From: Mycobacterium sp. E796
GTDB taxonomy: Bacteria; Actinomycetota; Actinomycetes; Mycobacteriales; Mycobacteriaceae
Assembly (NCBI RefSeq): GCF_001672815.1
Contig: NZ_LZKK01000041.1
Coordinates: 1 to 49,679 of the forward strand
Length of the DNA: 49,679 bases
Reading direction: 5' to 3'
A model generated the notes under the pieces. That model was given only the letters and a program-made list of their open reading frames with translations. It ran no database searches and was not told where the DNA came from. A program made the translations under genes and the position numbers. Within the stretch, counting starts at the first letter, position 1, and each line of letters opens with the position of its first letter. Shown here in pieces: positions 41,645-49,670 of the stretch.

Positions 41645-42726
41645 GTCACATCTCCCGCGGTTTCGGTCGCCGGATAGCGCGCGGTCAGCCACCGCGTGGC
41701 CACGTCTCGGTGATAGGCGCGGGCCCCCAGGTTCGCCGCCGCGCTCGCAGCGCGCCGCAGGTAGATGTGCGCGTCGTGTTCCCAGGTGTAGGCGATGCCA
41801 CCGAATACCTGGGTGGCGCCCTCCGGCACGGCCCGTAGCGCGTCGATGCCCCAGTAGACGGCGAGTGAGACCAACGCCGCGGCATCGGGATGCTCGTGCT
41901 GGCACGCGTCGGCGGCCCGGTTCACGAGCGCACGCCCGACCTCGATCGCGCACCGCTGGTCGACCAGGCGGTGTTTGATCGCCTGAAAGGCGCCGATCGG
42001 GCGGCCGAAGGCGACGCGCAGCTTCGCGTACTCGGTTGCGGCGTCATTGGCGGCCGATGCGATGCCGACCAGTTCGGCCACCTGAGCAAGCGAACTCCGC
42101 AGACCCGCCTGACGGTGCCGACGTCCGGCGCACTCGCCCGACTCGAAGGCGTCAATATGAGTTTCGTGCAACGTAATTCGCGCCGCAGGATTATGGTCGA
42201 GGGGGGTCACCGGTTCGCAGAGCACGCCCGGCGCGGTGGGTTCGACCGCACCCAGAATCGTGGCCTCACCCGTGCCCGCGCAGACCAGCAGCCTCGTCGC
42301 GACCGCGCCGTACGGCACGAGCGGCCATACCCCCGAGACGCCCGCCCCGGTGTGCTCACCGCGCTCGAGCAACAACAGACTGACGCCGTCGGCGCAGCGG
42401 TCCTCGCACCACCCTGCCGCCGCCGCCCCGGCGAGCGGGACGGGTGCCGACGCGGCGCCGGCGGCCTCGGCCAGCACGCAGAGTTCGCGAAGGCCACCCC
42501 CGCCCCCGCCGCCGGCCTCGCTGACCAGGACGTCGGCCCATCCCGCATCGGTGATGGTCTGCCACAGCTTCGGGTCGAACACCGCACCCGGGCCGTCGAG
42601 CAGAGCGCGAAACGCCTGCGACGACCATGCCCTTCGGAGGATGTCGTCAGCCGACGCGCGCAGCCGGGCGAGTTCCTTTGCGCTTGCTGCGATGTCGCTC
42701 AACGATGACAGGCCGTCATGGGTCAC
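41641..42726 (-). CDS. Acyl-CoA dehydrogenase, small-subunit type
   Basis: This 361-aa protein has a Gly-rich run 'EAGGGGGGGLRE' in place of the usual 'EEFGGxG' loop, then 'LRVAFGRPIGAFQAIKHRLVDQ' and 'FGGIAYTWEHDAHIYLRRA', the small-subunit signature. The degenerate N-terminal half suggests it needs the larger dehydrogenase directly upstream (42716), which it overlaps by 11 bp. The start is GTG at 42726. The pair mirrors 26702/27844 and the FadE28/FadE29-type heteromers of steroid degradation. Confidence 0.87.
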   Translation of the reverse strand: MTHDGLSSLSDIAASAKELARLRASADDILRRAWSSQAFRALLDGPGAVFDPKLWQTITDAGWADVLVSEAGGGGGGGLRELCVLAEAAGAASAPVPLAGAAAAGWCEDRCADGVSLLLLERGEHTGAGVSGVWPLVPYGAVATRLLVCAGTGEATILGAVEPTAPGVLCEPVTPLDHNPAARITLHETHIDAFESGECAGRRHRQAGLRSSLAQVAELVGIASAANDAATEYAKLRVAFGRPIGAFQAIKHRLVDQRCAIEVGRALVNRAADACQHEHPDAAALVSLAVYWGIDALRAVPEGATQVFGGIAYTWEHDAHIYLRRAASAAANLGARAYHRDVATRWLTARYPATETAGDVT

Positions 42727-43912
42727 GGGGCAACCCCAGCAGCTTCTCGGCGATGACGTTGCGCTGAACCTCCGACGTTCCCGCGCCGAATGTCGCGGCC
42801 CGCATCAGCAGGTAGCTCTGTGCGACGTTGCCGTTCTTGGCCGCCCCCACCGAGCCGCGTTCCAGGGTTCCGCCCGGTCCGGCGAGGTCGAGCCCGAAGT
42901 TGGCCATCGCCTGGTCGACCTCCGAGGTCAAGAGCTTGGCCACCGACGCTTCGGGTCCGGGACTTTCACCACGGACGCCGGCGGCCGTTGCCTGTGCCGC
43001 AATTTGACGCAATGCCTCAACTCGTGCGGCGAAACCGACGATCCGATCGGACACGTAGGCGTCGTCGCCGCGGCCGTGGTGCCCCAGCGCCCCGTGCTCC
43101 TGCGCCATTCTGACCAGGATCGCCAACCGCCGTTCGATGCGGTGGGTGCGGCTCTGTCCGACGCGCTCGTAGCCGAGCGTGGATTTGGCCACCTGCCAAC
43201 CGCCGTGCAGTGGGCCAAGCACGTTGGCGAGCGGAACCCGCGCCGAATCGAAGAACACCTCGCTGAACTCGGCCTGTCCGGTGATCTGGCGGATCGGGCG
43301 GACTTCGATCCCGCTCGTGGCTAAAGGCACAAGGATGTAACTGATCCCGCGGTGCTTGTCCGCTGTCGGATCGGTACGAGCCAGGATGTAGATCCAGTCG
43401 GCGTACTGCGCCTTGGAGGTCCAGATTTTCTGGCCGTTGATGATCAACTCGTCGTCGCACAGTTCGGCCCTGGTCCTCAGGGCGGCGAGATCGCTTCCGG
43501 CGTCGGGCTCGCTGAAGCCCTGACACCAGACTTCTTCGCCCGACAGGATTTTGGGCAGATAGCGGTGGCGTTGCTCGTCGGTACCCCATTGAATGATGGT
43601 GGGGCCGAGCTGATTGACCGCGCTGCGGTTGATGGGCTCGGGGGCGTGTGCGGCGGCCATCTCGGCGTTGAAGATGAGTTGCTGCACCGGGGTGGCGCCC
43701 CGACCGCCGAACTGCACGGGCCAGGAGATCGCCGCCAGGCCGGCGTCGTGAAGCCGACGCTGCCACAGCCGCATTCGGTGCAGCCGGTCGGCCTCGGAGG
43801 GTCCGGAGCCACGGACGTCGGCCGTCAGTGCCGACGCCAGGAAGGCGCGAACCTCGTCGCGGAAGTGCCGATCGGCATCGGTGAGGACGACCCCGTAATC
43901 CGGTTCGGTCAC
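42716..43912 (-). CDS. Acyl-CoA dehydrogenase, large-subunit type
   Basis: This 398-aa flavoprotein has 'ISWPVQFGGRGATPVQQ', 'CQGFSEPDAGSDLAALRT', 'NGQKIWTSKAQYADW' and the C-terminal 'TFGAGTSEVQRNVIAEKLLGLPRDP'. As in the other large subunits here, the EGT Glu of medium-chain dehydrogenase is not present. The start is GTG at 43912, overlapping the amidohydrolase stop by 4 bp (GTGA). It likely forms one heteromeric enzyme with 41641. Confidence 0.91.
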   Translation of the reverse strand: MTEPDYGVVLTDADRHFRDEVRAFLASALTADVRGSGPSEADRLHRMRLWQRRLHDAGLAAISWPVQFGGRGATPVQQLIFNAEMAAAHAPEPINRSAVNQLGPTIIQWGTDEQRHRYLPKILSGEEVWCQGFSEPDAGSDLAALRTRAELCDDELIINGQKIWTSKAQYADWIYILARTDPTADKHRGISYILVPLATSGIEVRPIRQITGQAEFSEVFFDSARVPLANVLGPLHGGWQVAKSTLGYERVGQSRTHRIERRLAILVRMAQEHGALGHHGRGDDAYVSDRIVGFAARVEALRQIAAQATAAGVRGESPGPEASVAKLLTSEVDQAMANFGLDLAGPGGTLERGSVGAAKNGNVAQSYLLMRAATFGAGTSEVQRNVIAEKLLGLPRDP

Positions 43913-45219
43913 GCCCCACCACGAAGGATCGACGCCATCCGTAGCTTCATGTCGCCGTAAGTGATTGCGGTGGCGCCAGCTTTCGGTGCACGGCCGGCAT
44001 CCACCTTCGGCGCCGACAGATCGAGGCCGGCGATTCTTCCCCGCAGGGCCGCCACGGTGCAGTTTTCCCTGCCCCGTCGCTCGACGCCGGTGTAGCCGAA
44101 GGCGCGAGCCGCATTACGCCAGGTGATGGCCTCGACCTCGTCGGGTGTGCAGCCCTCCAACTGGGCGGCGAGCTGCTCGGGCGCGTCCGGCCAGCTGCTG
44201 TCCGAATGCGGGTAGTCCATCTCCCAGCAGATGGTCTCCACTCCGATACGATCGCGCATCTCGATGCCGACCCGGTCGCGGATGAAGCACGACATGAAGT
44301 TGCGGCGATAGACGTCGCTGGGGCTCAGCCCATCACCCAGATCGTCCCCCGTCCAGGCCCGCTGGCGCGAGTAGATGTCCTCGAATCGCTCCAGTAGGAA
44401 GGGAATCCACCCGATGCCGCCCTCCGACAGCGAGAATTTGATGGACGGGAATTTCTTTACGATCGGTGAGAACAACAGGTCGGCCACGAAGCGCTGGGTG
44501 TCGATCGGCAGCATCGAGTTGTAGGCCAGATAGGTGGTCAGGTCGGACGGCACGGGTAACCCGCCGCCCGTGCCGATGTGGATGTTCACCACCGTGTTCT
44601 CTTCGCAGATCGCCTGCCACAGCGGATCCCAGTGCGGATCCTGCCACGGGGGCTGCCCGTAGCTGCCGATGTGCTGCGGAGCCGTCACCGCGCGACAGCC
44701 CCGCCCCGCCAGGCGCCGCACCTCGGCCGCGGCCAAGGCCGGGTCCCACAACGGCAGGATCCCCATCGGGATGAACCGGTCGGGATGCCGGCCGCACCAG
44801 TCCTCGATGTGCCAGTCGTTGTAGGCGTGCACCATCGCCTCGGACACGTCGCGGTCTCCGCGGTAGGTGAACAGCGCGCCAGAGATGGTGGGGAACGACG
44901 GAAAGCACAGGGAGGCAAGCACACCGGAGGCGTCCATGTCGTTCACCCGTGCGCCGACGTCGTAGCACCCCGCCCGCATGTCGGTGAATCGCGACGGCTC
45001 GAATCCCCATTCGTCGTTGGGCCGGCCCGCAACCGCGTTGAGCCCGATGTTCGGCAGCTGCAGGCCGTCGTACACCCAGAAACAGACGCCGTCGGCGTCC
45101 TCGACGATGCGCGGCGCGTCGTCGGCGAAGCGGCTGGGCACCCGGCCGACGAACATGTCGGGCGGTTCCACGGTGTGGTCGTCGACGCTGATCAGTACCA
45201 GATCGAGAGGATCAATCAC
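43909..45219 (-). CDS. Amidohydrolase family 2 protein (ACMSD-like)
   Basis: This 436-aa TIM-barrel protein has 'LISVDDHTVEPPDMF', 'VNIHIGTGGG' and 'WEMDYPHSDSSWPDAPEQLA'. It is clearly paralogous to 25060: both share 'DDxPRIV', 'PNIGLNAVAG' and 'CFPSFP'. Decarboxylation or hydrolysis of a ring or acid intermediate is possible. It has a longer Lys/Ala-rich C-terminal tail than its paralog. The start is GTG at 45219, the first gene of a six-gene minus operon; a perfect inverted repeat at 45239-45255 lies 19 bp upstream. Confidence 0.87.
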   Translation of the reverse strand: MIDPLDLVLISVDDHTVEPPDMFVGRVPSRFADDAPRIVEDADGVCFWVYDGLQLPNIGLNAVAGRPNDEWGFEPSRFTDMRAGCYDVGARVNDMDASGVLASLCFPSFPTISGALFTYRGDRDVSEAMVHAYNDWHIEDWCGRHPDRFIPMGILPLWDPALAAAEVRRLAGRGCRAVTAPQHIGSYGQPPWQDPHWDPLWQAICEENTVVNIHIGTGGGLPVPSDLTTYLAYNSMLPIDTQRFVADLLFSPIVKKFPSIKFSLSEGGIGWIPFLLERFEDIYSRQRAWTGDDLGDGLSPSDVYRRNFMSCFIRDRVGIEMRDRIGVETICWEMDYPHSDSSWPDAPEQLAAQLEGCTPDEVEAITWRNAARAFGYTGVERRGRENCTVAALRGRIAGLDLSAPKVDAGRAPKAGATAITYGDMKLRMASILRGGA

Positions 45220-45238
45220 TCGAATAATCCTAAACTAA

Positions 45239-45255
45239 TAGACACTTTCTGTCTA
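45239..45255. promoter_or_regulatory. ACA-N5-TGT inverted repeat, perfect 6-5-6 operator
   Basis: TAGACACTTTCTGTCTA: arms TAGACA and TGTCTA are perfectly complementary around 5 bp. It is directly followed by AGTGTTCTA (45256-45264), a further half site. It sits in the 42-bp gap between the SRPBCC stop (45262) and the amidohydrolase start (45219), implying an own promoter for the minus operon. Confidence 0.6.
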
Positions 45256-45261
45256 AGTGTT

Positions 45262-45693
45262 CTATGTGGATTCTCGCGCTCGGGCGAAGTCCTGGACCCA
45301 GCCCGCCATCAAGCCGTAGACGGCATCCATGGCATCGCGTGCGGCGGCATCGTCACCGATGGGCTCGTAGTCGATATCCCAGATCAGGATTGATTCCCGA
45401 GCGGGATCCTCGCCCGCGGTTACGGTGTTCACCGCCACGAAGCGACTGACCGGCATCGGATTGTTGGCGATCTCGTACGACAGCGCGCGCTCGTCGGGCT
45501 TGATCCAGATGAGGGTCTCGATAACCGGCTTCTCGGTGCTCGCGGCGATGAACCGCCGCATGCCGGGCCCTTCACCCTCGACCCTGACATCGCTGGGTCC
45601 GGGGATCCAGTCGACGTTGCCGAAGTCCGCGAGGACGGCCCACACCGCGTCCGGTGGCGCTTCGAGCCGCTTGGTGACCGTGAATGTTGGCAT
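45262..45693 (-). CDS. SRPBCC (START-like) family protein
   Basis: This 143-aa protein has 'FTVTKRLEAPPDAVWAVLADFGNVDWIPG', the typical first strand and helices of the SRPBCC/polyketide-cyclase-like fold, and a long C-terminal helix 'AVYGLMAGWVQDFARA'. The fold forms a deep hydrophobic pocket that binds lipids or steroids or serves as a cyclase. Here it may carry or process a hydrophobic intermediate. The ATG at 45693 is divergent from the crotonase at 45770 across 76 bp. Confidence 0.84.
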   Translation of the reverse strand: MPTFTVTKRLEAPPDAVWAVLADFGNVDWIPGPSDVRVEGEGPGMRRFIAASTEKPVIETLIWIKPDERALSYEIANNPMPVSRFVAVNTVTAGEDPARESILIWDIDYEPIGDDAAARDAMDAVYGLMAGWVQDFARAREST

Positions 45694-45769
45694 TCGCTGA
45701 CCGTATCACCAGATGTGACAGTTGATCGACTAGTGTACTTATGTACTGCCACCGCGCGAAGGAGGACGT

Positions 45770-46666
45770 ATGGCCACCGACTCCGCCGCTCAGGGCGAAT
45801 TCGAGGTCGAGGATGACTGGGTCCGCTATGAGGTGGTCGAACCGCACATCGCACAGATCACCATCAACCGGCCCGAGCGGCGCAACGCGATCCTGTCGCC
45901 CGGAATGCATCAACTCTTCAAGGAGCGGCTGGACCGCGCCGAAGACGACGACCAAGTCAAGGTCGTCATATTGCTCGCCGAGGGCAAGGACTTCTGTAGC
46001 GGCGACGACGTGCGCCGGCTGCCGGTGGAAGAAGCGGGACTGCGCAAGGGCGAGCGATTGCCGCAGACCGCGCGCCTGGGCAACGCCCGACGCCTGCACC
46101 GGCACCTGACCAATTGGCTGGAGTTTCCGAAGACGGTGATCGCCGGCTGCCAGGGTGCCACGCTGGGCGCCGGGATGAATCTGGCGCTGGCCGCAGACAT
46201 TCTGCTCGTCTCCGACGACATGTACCTTGCCCGCCCTCAGGCGCGCATCGGGTTCGCCGGGTTCTCCACGGCCATGCCGCTCGCGCTGCTCAAGATGGGA
46301 CCCAACCGCGGCTACGAGGCGATGATCACCGGCCGCAAGGTGACCGCGAGCGAACTACGCGAGTGGGGGGTGGCCGCGTCGGTGGTGCCCACCGGGCGAC
46401 TCCGCGACGAAGCGTTGCGCTACGCCCGCGCAGTCGCTCACCACTCGGCCGACGGCCTGATGGTGGGAAAGCACGCCTTGATCGCGTTCTGGCACGCCGT
46501 CGGTATGGCGCAGTTCGGCGATTGGGTTCCTATGGGCCACACGGTGTTCAGCAACCTGGTGTGGCGCGAGGACGAGTTCAACTTCATGAAGGAACGCGGC
46601 GCCCGCGGCGGCCGGGAGGCGATGGCCGAGTTGGAGCGCCGTTATGCGGAGTGGGGATTCGAGTAG
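45770..46666 (+). CDS. Crotonase-fold protein (enoyl-CoA hydratase/isomerase family)
   Basis: This 298-aa protein is longer than the others, with an N-terminal extension and 'ITINRPERRNAIL', 'LLAEGKDFCSGDDVRRL' and 'CQGATLGAGMNLALAADILLVS'. The first catalytic Glu position is Asn and the second is Gln ('ARPQARIG'). The C-terminal part is rich in aromatic and charged residues ('EDEFNFMKERGARGG'). A ribosome binding site AAGGAGG precedes the ATG. It starts the plus operon or sub-operon leading to the Rieske oxygenase. Confidence 0.87.
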   Translation: MATDSAAQGEFEVEDDWVRYEVVEPHIAQITINRPERRNAILSPGMHQLFKERLDRAEDDDQVKVVILLAEGKDFCSGDDVRRLPVEEAGLRKGERLPQTARLGNARRLHRHLTNWLEFPKTVIAGCQGATLGAGMNLALAADILLVSDDMYLARPQARIGFAGFSTAMPLALLKMGPNRGYEAMITGRKVTASELREWGVAASVVPTGRLRDEALRYARAVAHHSADGLMVGKHALIAFWHAVGMAQFGDWVPMGHTVFSNLVWREDEFNFMKERGARGGREAMAELERRYAEWGFE

Positions 46667-46681
46667 CCTGAACTAAACAGC

Positions 46682-46698
46682 TATACAAATATTGTGTG
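46682..46698. promoter_or_regulatory. ACA-N5-TGT inverted repeat (candidate TetR-type operator)
   Basis: TATACAAATATTGTGTG: core ACA-AATAT-TGT, with only short complementary arms. It lies in the gap between the crotonase stop (46666) and the SDR start (46742), with GTGTTCTGTA just downstream as another half site. It suggests a separate promoter for the SDR and Rieske genes. Confidence 0.45.
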
Positions 46699-46741
46699 GG
46701 TGTTCTGTATGCTAGCCAGACGGGATGGGAGCTGAGTGACG

Positions 46742-47647
46742 ATGGGTGTACTTGACGGACGTACCGCGCTGGTCACCGGCGCCGGGCGAGGTATCGGCGC
46801 GGCGGTCGCCGAGGGCTTGGCCGCCGAGGGTGCGACGGTCCTGGTGTCAGACGCCGGTGTCAGTGTCGACGGGACCGGACACGACTCCACCCCCGCGGAA
46901 AGCGTCGCGGCGGCAATAACGAGCCGTGGCGGCAAGGCGTTCGCCGATACCACCGACATCACCGACTTCAACGCGTGCGCGGACCTCATCGGCCGCGCCG
47001 CCGAGACGCTCGGCGGCTTGGACGTCGTCGTGAACGCCGCGGGGATCCTTCGGGACGGCATGGTCTTCAAGATGAGCGAGCAGGACTGGGACGCGGTGGT
47101 GTCCGTGCACCTCAAAGGAACTTTCAATGTCACGCGCCACGCCGCGGCCTGGTGGCGGGAGAACCGGGGCGGGCAGTACCGGCTGATCACCTTCACATCG
47201 ATGTCGGGGTTGCAGGGCGCGCCGAGCCAGCCGAACTACGCCGCGGCCAAGATGGGCATCGTCGGCCTGACCTTCTCGTGCGCCAACGCGTTGCGCAACT
47301 ACGGGGTGCGCTGCAACGCCATTGCGCCGATCGCGGGCACCCGGATGACGCAGGGCATCAAGGGCGGCGGCAGCATGGATTACTCGGACGCCAACGTTCG
47401 TCTGTCGCCGAAGAATTGTGTGCCGCCGGTCGTGTACCTGGCCAGCGAGCAGTCCGACTGGCTCAATCGGCGCGTCATCTTCGCCGGCAATGGCCGGATC
47501 AGCCTGATGTCCAATCCCGTCGTGGAACGGGAGATCGTGTCGGCATCTGGGACGTGGGACATCCCGACCGCATTCGCCGAGATCGAGACGTCGTTCAAGG
47601 AAGCGGTGCTGTATCCCAACATCTTCGACAAGCCACCGTCCAGCTGA
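46742..47647 (+). CDS. Short-chain dehydrogenase/reductase (SDR, HSD17B4-like)
   Basis: This 301-aa SDR has 'ALVTGAGRGIGAAVAEGLAAEG', 'NAAGILRDGMVFKM', a catalytic Ser in 'FTSMSGLQG', Tyr-Lys in 'NYAAAKMG' and an unusual C-terminal extension 'TWDIPTAFAEIETSFKEAVLYPN'. 'GILRDGMV..M' and the extension are seen in bacterial relatives of multifunctional hydroxyacyl-CoA dehydrogenases. The ATG at 46742 is used; the in-frame GTG at 46736 is closer to GGGAG and cannot be ruled out. It precedes the Rieske gene by 19 bp. Confidence 0.88.
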   Translation: MGVLDGRTALVTGAGRGIGAAVAEGLAAEGATVLVSDAGVSVDGTGHDSTPAESVAAAITSRGGKAFADTTDITDFNACADLIGRAAETLGGLDVVVNAAGILRDGMVFKMSEQDWDAVVSVHLKGTFNVTRHAAAWWRENRGGQYRLITFTSMSGLQGAPSQPNYAAAKMGIVGLTFSCANALRNYGVRCNAIAPIAGTRMTQGIKGGGSMDYSDANVRLSPKNCVPPVVYLASEQSDWLNRRVIFAGNGRISLMSNPVVEREIVSASGTWDIPTAFAEIETSFKEAVLYPNIFDKPPSS

Positions 47648-47666
47648 GCCGACGAAGAGTGTGACA

Positions 47667-49046
47667 ATGACAGAGCTTGCCACAGAGCGGGTGCCCCAGA
47701 AGTTCGCCTGCCGCGAGACTTTCGTGCCTAAGAGCCGGTACATCGACCCGGAATTCTTGAACCTCGAGCTCGAGCGATTGTTCACCCGGGTCTGGCAGCC
47801 CGCGTGTCGCGAAGAAGAAGTCCCGGACGCCGGCTGCTTCTACGAGTACACGATCGGCCGGCAGTCCATCGCCGTTGTGCGCCAGAAGGACGGCAGCGTC
47901 AAGGCATTCCACAACACCTGCGCCCACCGCGGGATGAAAGTTATTCGAGGCAGCGGCTACTCGGGCGATAGTGACTTACGCTGTGAGTTTCACGGATGGC
48001 GCTACGGGTTAGACGGCCGGTCGTCCTTCGTCCCGTGTCGCGACGAATTCGCTCCCCGCCCACGCGAGCAGTGGGGCTTACGTCCGGTCGCTGTCGGCGT
48101 ATGGGGTGGATGGGTGTTCGTAAGCATGGCGGAGAATCCACCCGATCTGCTCGAGTGGCTTGACCCGCTGCCGACCGCGCTGGCGCCGTTTCGGTTGCAG
48201 GACATGCGCTACCGCTGGCGTAAGCGCACCTTCTTGCCGGCGAACTACAAGACCGTTATCGACGCGTTCATCGAGGGCTACCACACTCCCGGCACCCATC
48301 CGCAGACCATGCGATCGGCGGAGGGCCCGCGGCCGTCGGCCGAGCCCGCATCGCCGCAGGAGTATGTCTACGCCCCCTACACCCCAACCATCACGTATAA
48401 GAACCACTCCCGGTTCGTCTATACGCAACGCCCCGAGCATGCCGGTCGCGACAGGGGCCGCCAAGAACAGGCAGCCCGACCCGAGGTGTTCGCCAATTCG
48501 ATGAAGTACCAATACCTGGAGGTGGGATCGCTGGTCACCGAACGTGACTATCGCGCCGCGCAGAAGCTGGCCGCGATGGAACCCAGCGACGTCCCGCCCT
48601 TTGTTCTGTACCACCAGATGTGCGAGGAACTCGCACGCGCCGAAGGCGTTGATTTTCCACAGATGTCGATGGAGCAGTACTTCGCCGGGAACGGCGACTG
48701 GCACGTGTTTCCCACCATGGTCATCCTGGTCGAGAAGTCCTGCCTGCTCGGATACCGCATGCTGCCCGACGCGGAGGATCCGAATCGGTGCACGTTCGAA
48801 ATGTTCTCTCTTGAGCATTTTGCGCCCGGCGAGGTGCCCGAGACCCAGTGGCAGGTCTTCGACCGCTGGCAGGACCACGACGGCTGGGGTGAGCTGCCGT
48901 CACAGGACCTGAGAAACATTGGCGCCATCCACGCCGGCATGCACTCGGCAGGGTTTGACGGACTTTGGCTCAACACCGCGCAAGAGATGTCAATTCGCAA
49001 TGAGCATGCGATCGCTGACAGGTTCCTTTTCGGCTCGAGTGACTAG
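47667..49046 (+). CDS. Rieske non-heme iron oxygenase, alpha subunit
   Basis: This 459-aa protein has the Rieske 2Fe-2S motif C85-x-H87 ... C106-x2-H109 ('CAHRG' and 'CEFHGWRYG') and the mononuclear iron motif 'IDAFIEGYHTPGTH' with H206 and H211; an Asp near 'SQDLRNIGAIHAGMH' is the likely third ligand. It would hydroxylate a ring or side-chain carbon using electrons from a ferredoxin and reductase, neither of which is encoded here. The ATG at 47667 is chosen because GAAGAG lies 7 bp upstream; the GTG at 47661 is too close. Bases 47778-47928 are perfectly repeated in reverse at 49520-49670. Confidence 0.92.
   Translation: MTELATERVPQKFACRETFVPKSRYIDPEFLNLELERLFTRVWQPACREEEVPDAGCFYEYTIGRQSIAVVRQKDGSVKAFHNTCAHRGMKVIRGSGYSGDSDLRCEFHGWRYGLDGRSSFVPCRDEFAPRPREQWGLRPVAVGVWGGWVFVSMAENPPDLLEWLDPLPTALAPFRLQDMRYRWRKRTFLPANYKTVIDAFIEGYHTPGTHPQTMRSAEGPRPSAEPASPQEYVYAPYTPTITYKNHSRFVYTQRPEHAGRDRGRQEQAARPEVFANSMKYQYLEVGSLVTERDYRAAQKLAAMEPSDVPPFVLYHQMCEELARAEGVDFPQMSMEQYFAGNGDWHVFPTMVILVEKSCLLGYRMLPDAEDPNRCTFEMFSLEHFAPGEVPETQWQVFDRWQDHDGWGELPSQDLRNIGAIHAGMHSAGFDGLWLNTAQEMSIRNEHAIADRFLFGSSD
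47778..47928 (+). repeat. 151-bp inverted repeat, copy inside the Rieske gene
   Basis: These bases encode 'LFTRVWQPACREEEVPDAGC' to 'HNTCAH' of the Rieske protein and match the reverse complement of 49520-49670 base for base, as far as I could check by eye. The surrounding sequence does not match. Confidence 0.9.
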
Positions 49047-49120
49047 GACGGAGTCTGGTAGAGCCAAATATGGACTGCTGCAACAGATCGGATGTGGTTC
49101 CGCGCAAGTGATAGCGAACG

Positions 49121-49519
49121 CTACTGCTGACCCGGGAGCGGCGGCAGGCCATCCCGGATGTCCTGCAAATTGCCATTGATGCCCTGCAGATCACGTTCGA
49201 TGGCTTGCAGCCCGGACAGGGCGTTTTGGAACCCGGTTTGCAGGTGCTCCTGGCCCGAAGGTTGGTACTGAGGGCAATACGCGACGACGGCGCCGGCCGC
49301 GACGCTGGCGCTTTGATTGGCATCCCATACTGACGATTGCTGCAGGACACGAACGGCCTCGGCGAAGTCGGGCTGGTTCGCTAGGAACTCGCAGACCGCG
49401 TGCCCGTGGCTCGTCACGTACTCGTTACTCGGAACCGGCACGCCATCCTGTTTGAGCGCGCCGATGAACGCCCGGTCGACGATCTCAAGTGACGGAGCAT
49501 GCGCTACCGGCGCCGCAGG
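49121..49519 (-). pseudogene. DUF732-family secreted protein, 5' end lost
   Basis: The minus-strand frame reads 'AAPVAHAPSLEIVDRAFIGALKQDGVPVPSNEYVTSHGHAVCEFL' and ends 'VVAYCPQYQPSGQEHL ...', the DUF732 fold with its two conserved Cys, a family of small exported mycobacterial proteins. 'AAPVAHA' looks like the end of a signal peptide, but upstream of 49519 the sequence switches to the reversed Rieske copy, so start codon and signal peptide are gone. An in-frame ATG at 49573 inside that copy would give an unexported protein. The 74-bp gap 49047-49120 shows nothing. Confidence 0.75.
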
Positions 49520-49670
49520 GGTGGGCGCAGGTGTTGTGGAATGCCTTGACGCTGCCGTCCTTCTGGCGCACAACGGCGATGGACTGCCGGCCGATCGTGT
49601 ACTCGTAGAAGCAGCCGGCGTCCGGGACTTCTTCTTCGCGACACGCGGGCTGCCAGACCCGGGTGAACAA
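49520..49670 (-). repeat. 151-bp inverted repeat, second copy (Rieske fragment)
   Basis: Reverse complement of 47778-47928, identical along its length by eye. Left of 49520 it joins the DUF732 gene; right of 49670 the sequence diverges (GGGCGG in place of GAGCGA when read on the minus strand), 9 bp before the window ends. It may be a genuine partial duplication, the edge of a paralogous Rieske gene, or an assembly join. Confidence 0.9.

Noticed and set aside
45735..45746. GTAC-TTAT-GTAC palindrome upstream of the crotonase at 45770
   Set aside because: A short 4-4-4 repeat close to the ribosome binding site; it does not match the other repeats and is short enough to be chance.
47761..47930. 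Frameshift or fusion inside the Rieske gene
   Set aside because: The gene is intact through both iron motifs; the duplicated segment affects only the second copy near the window end.
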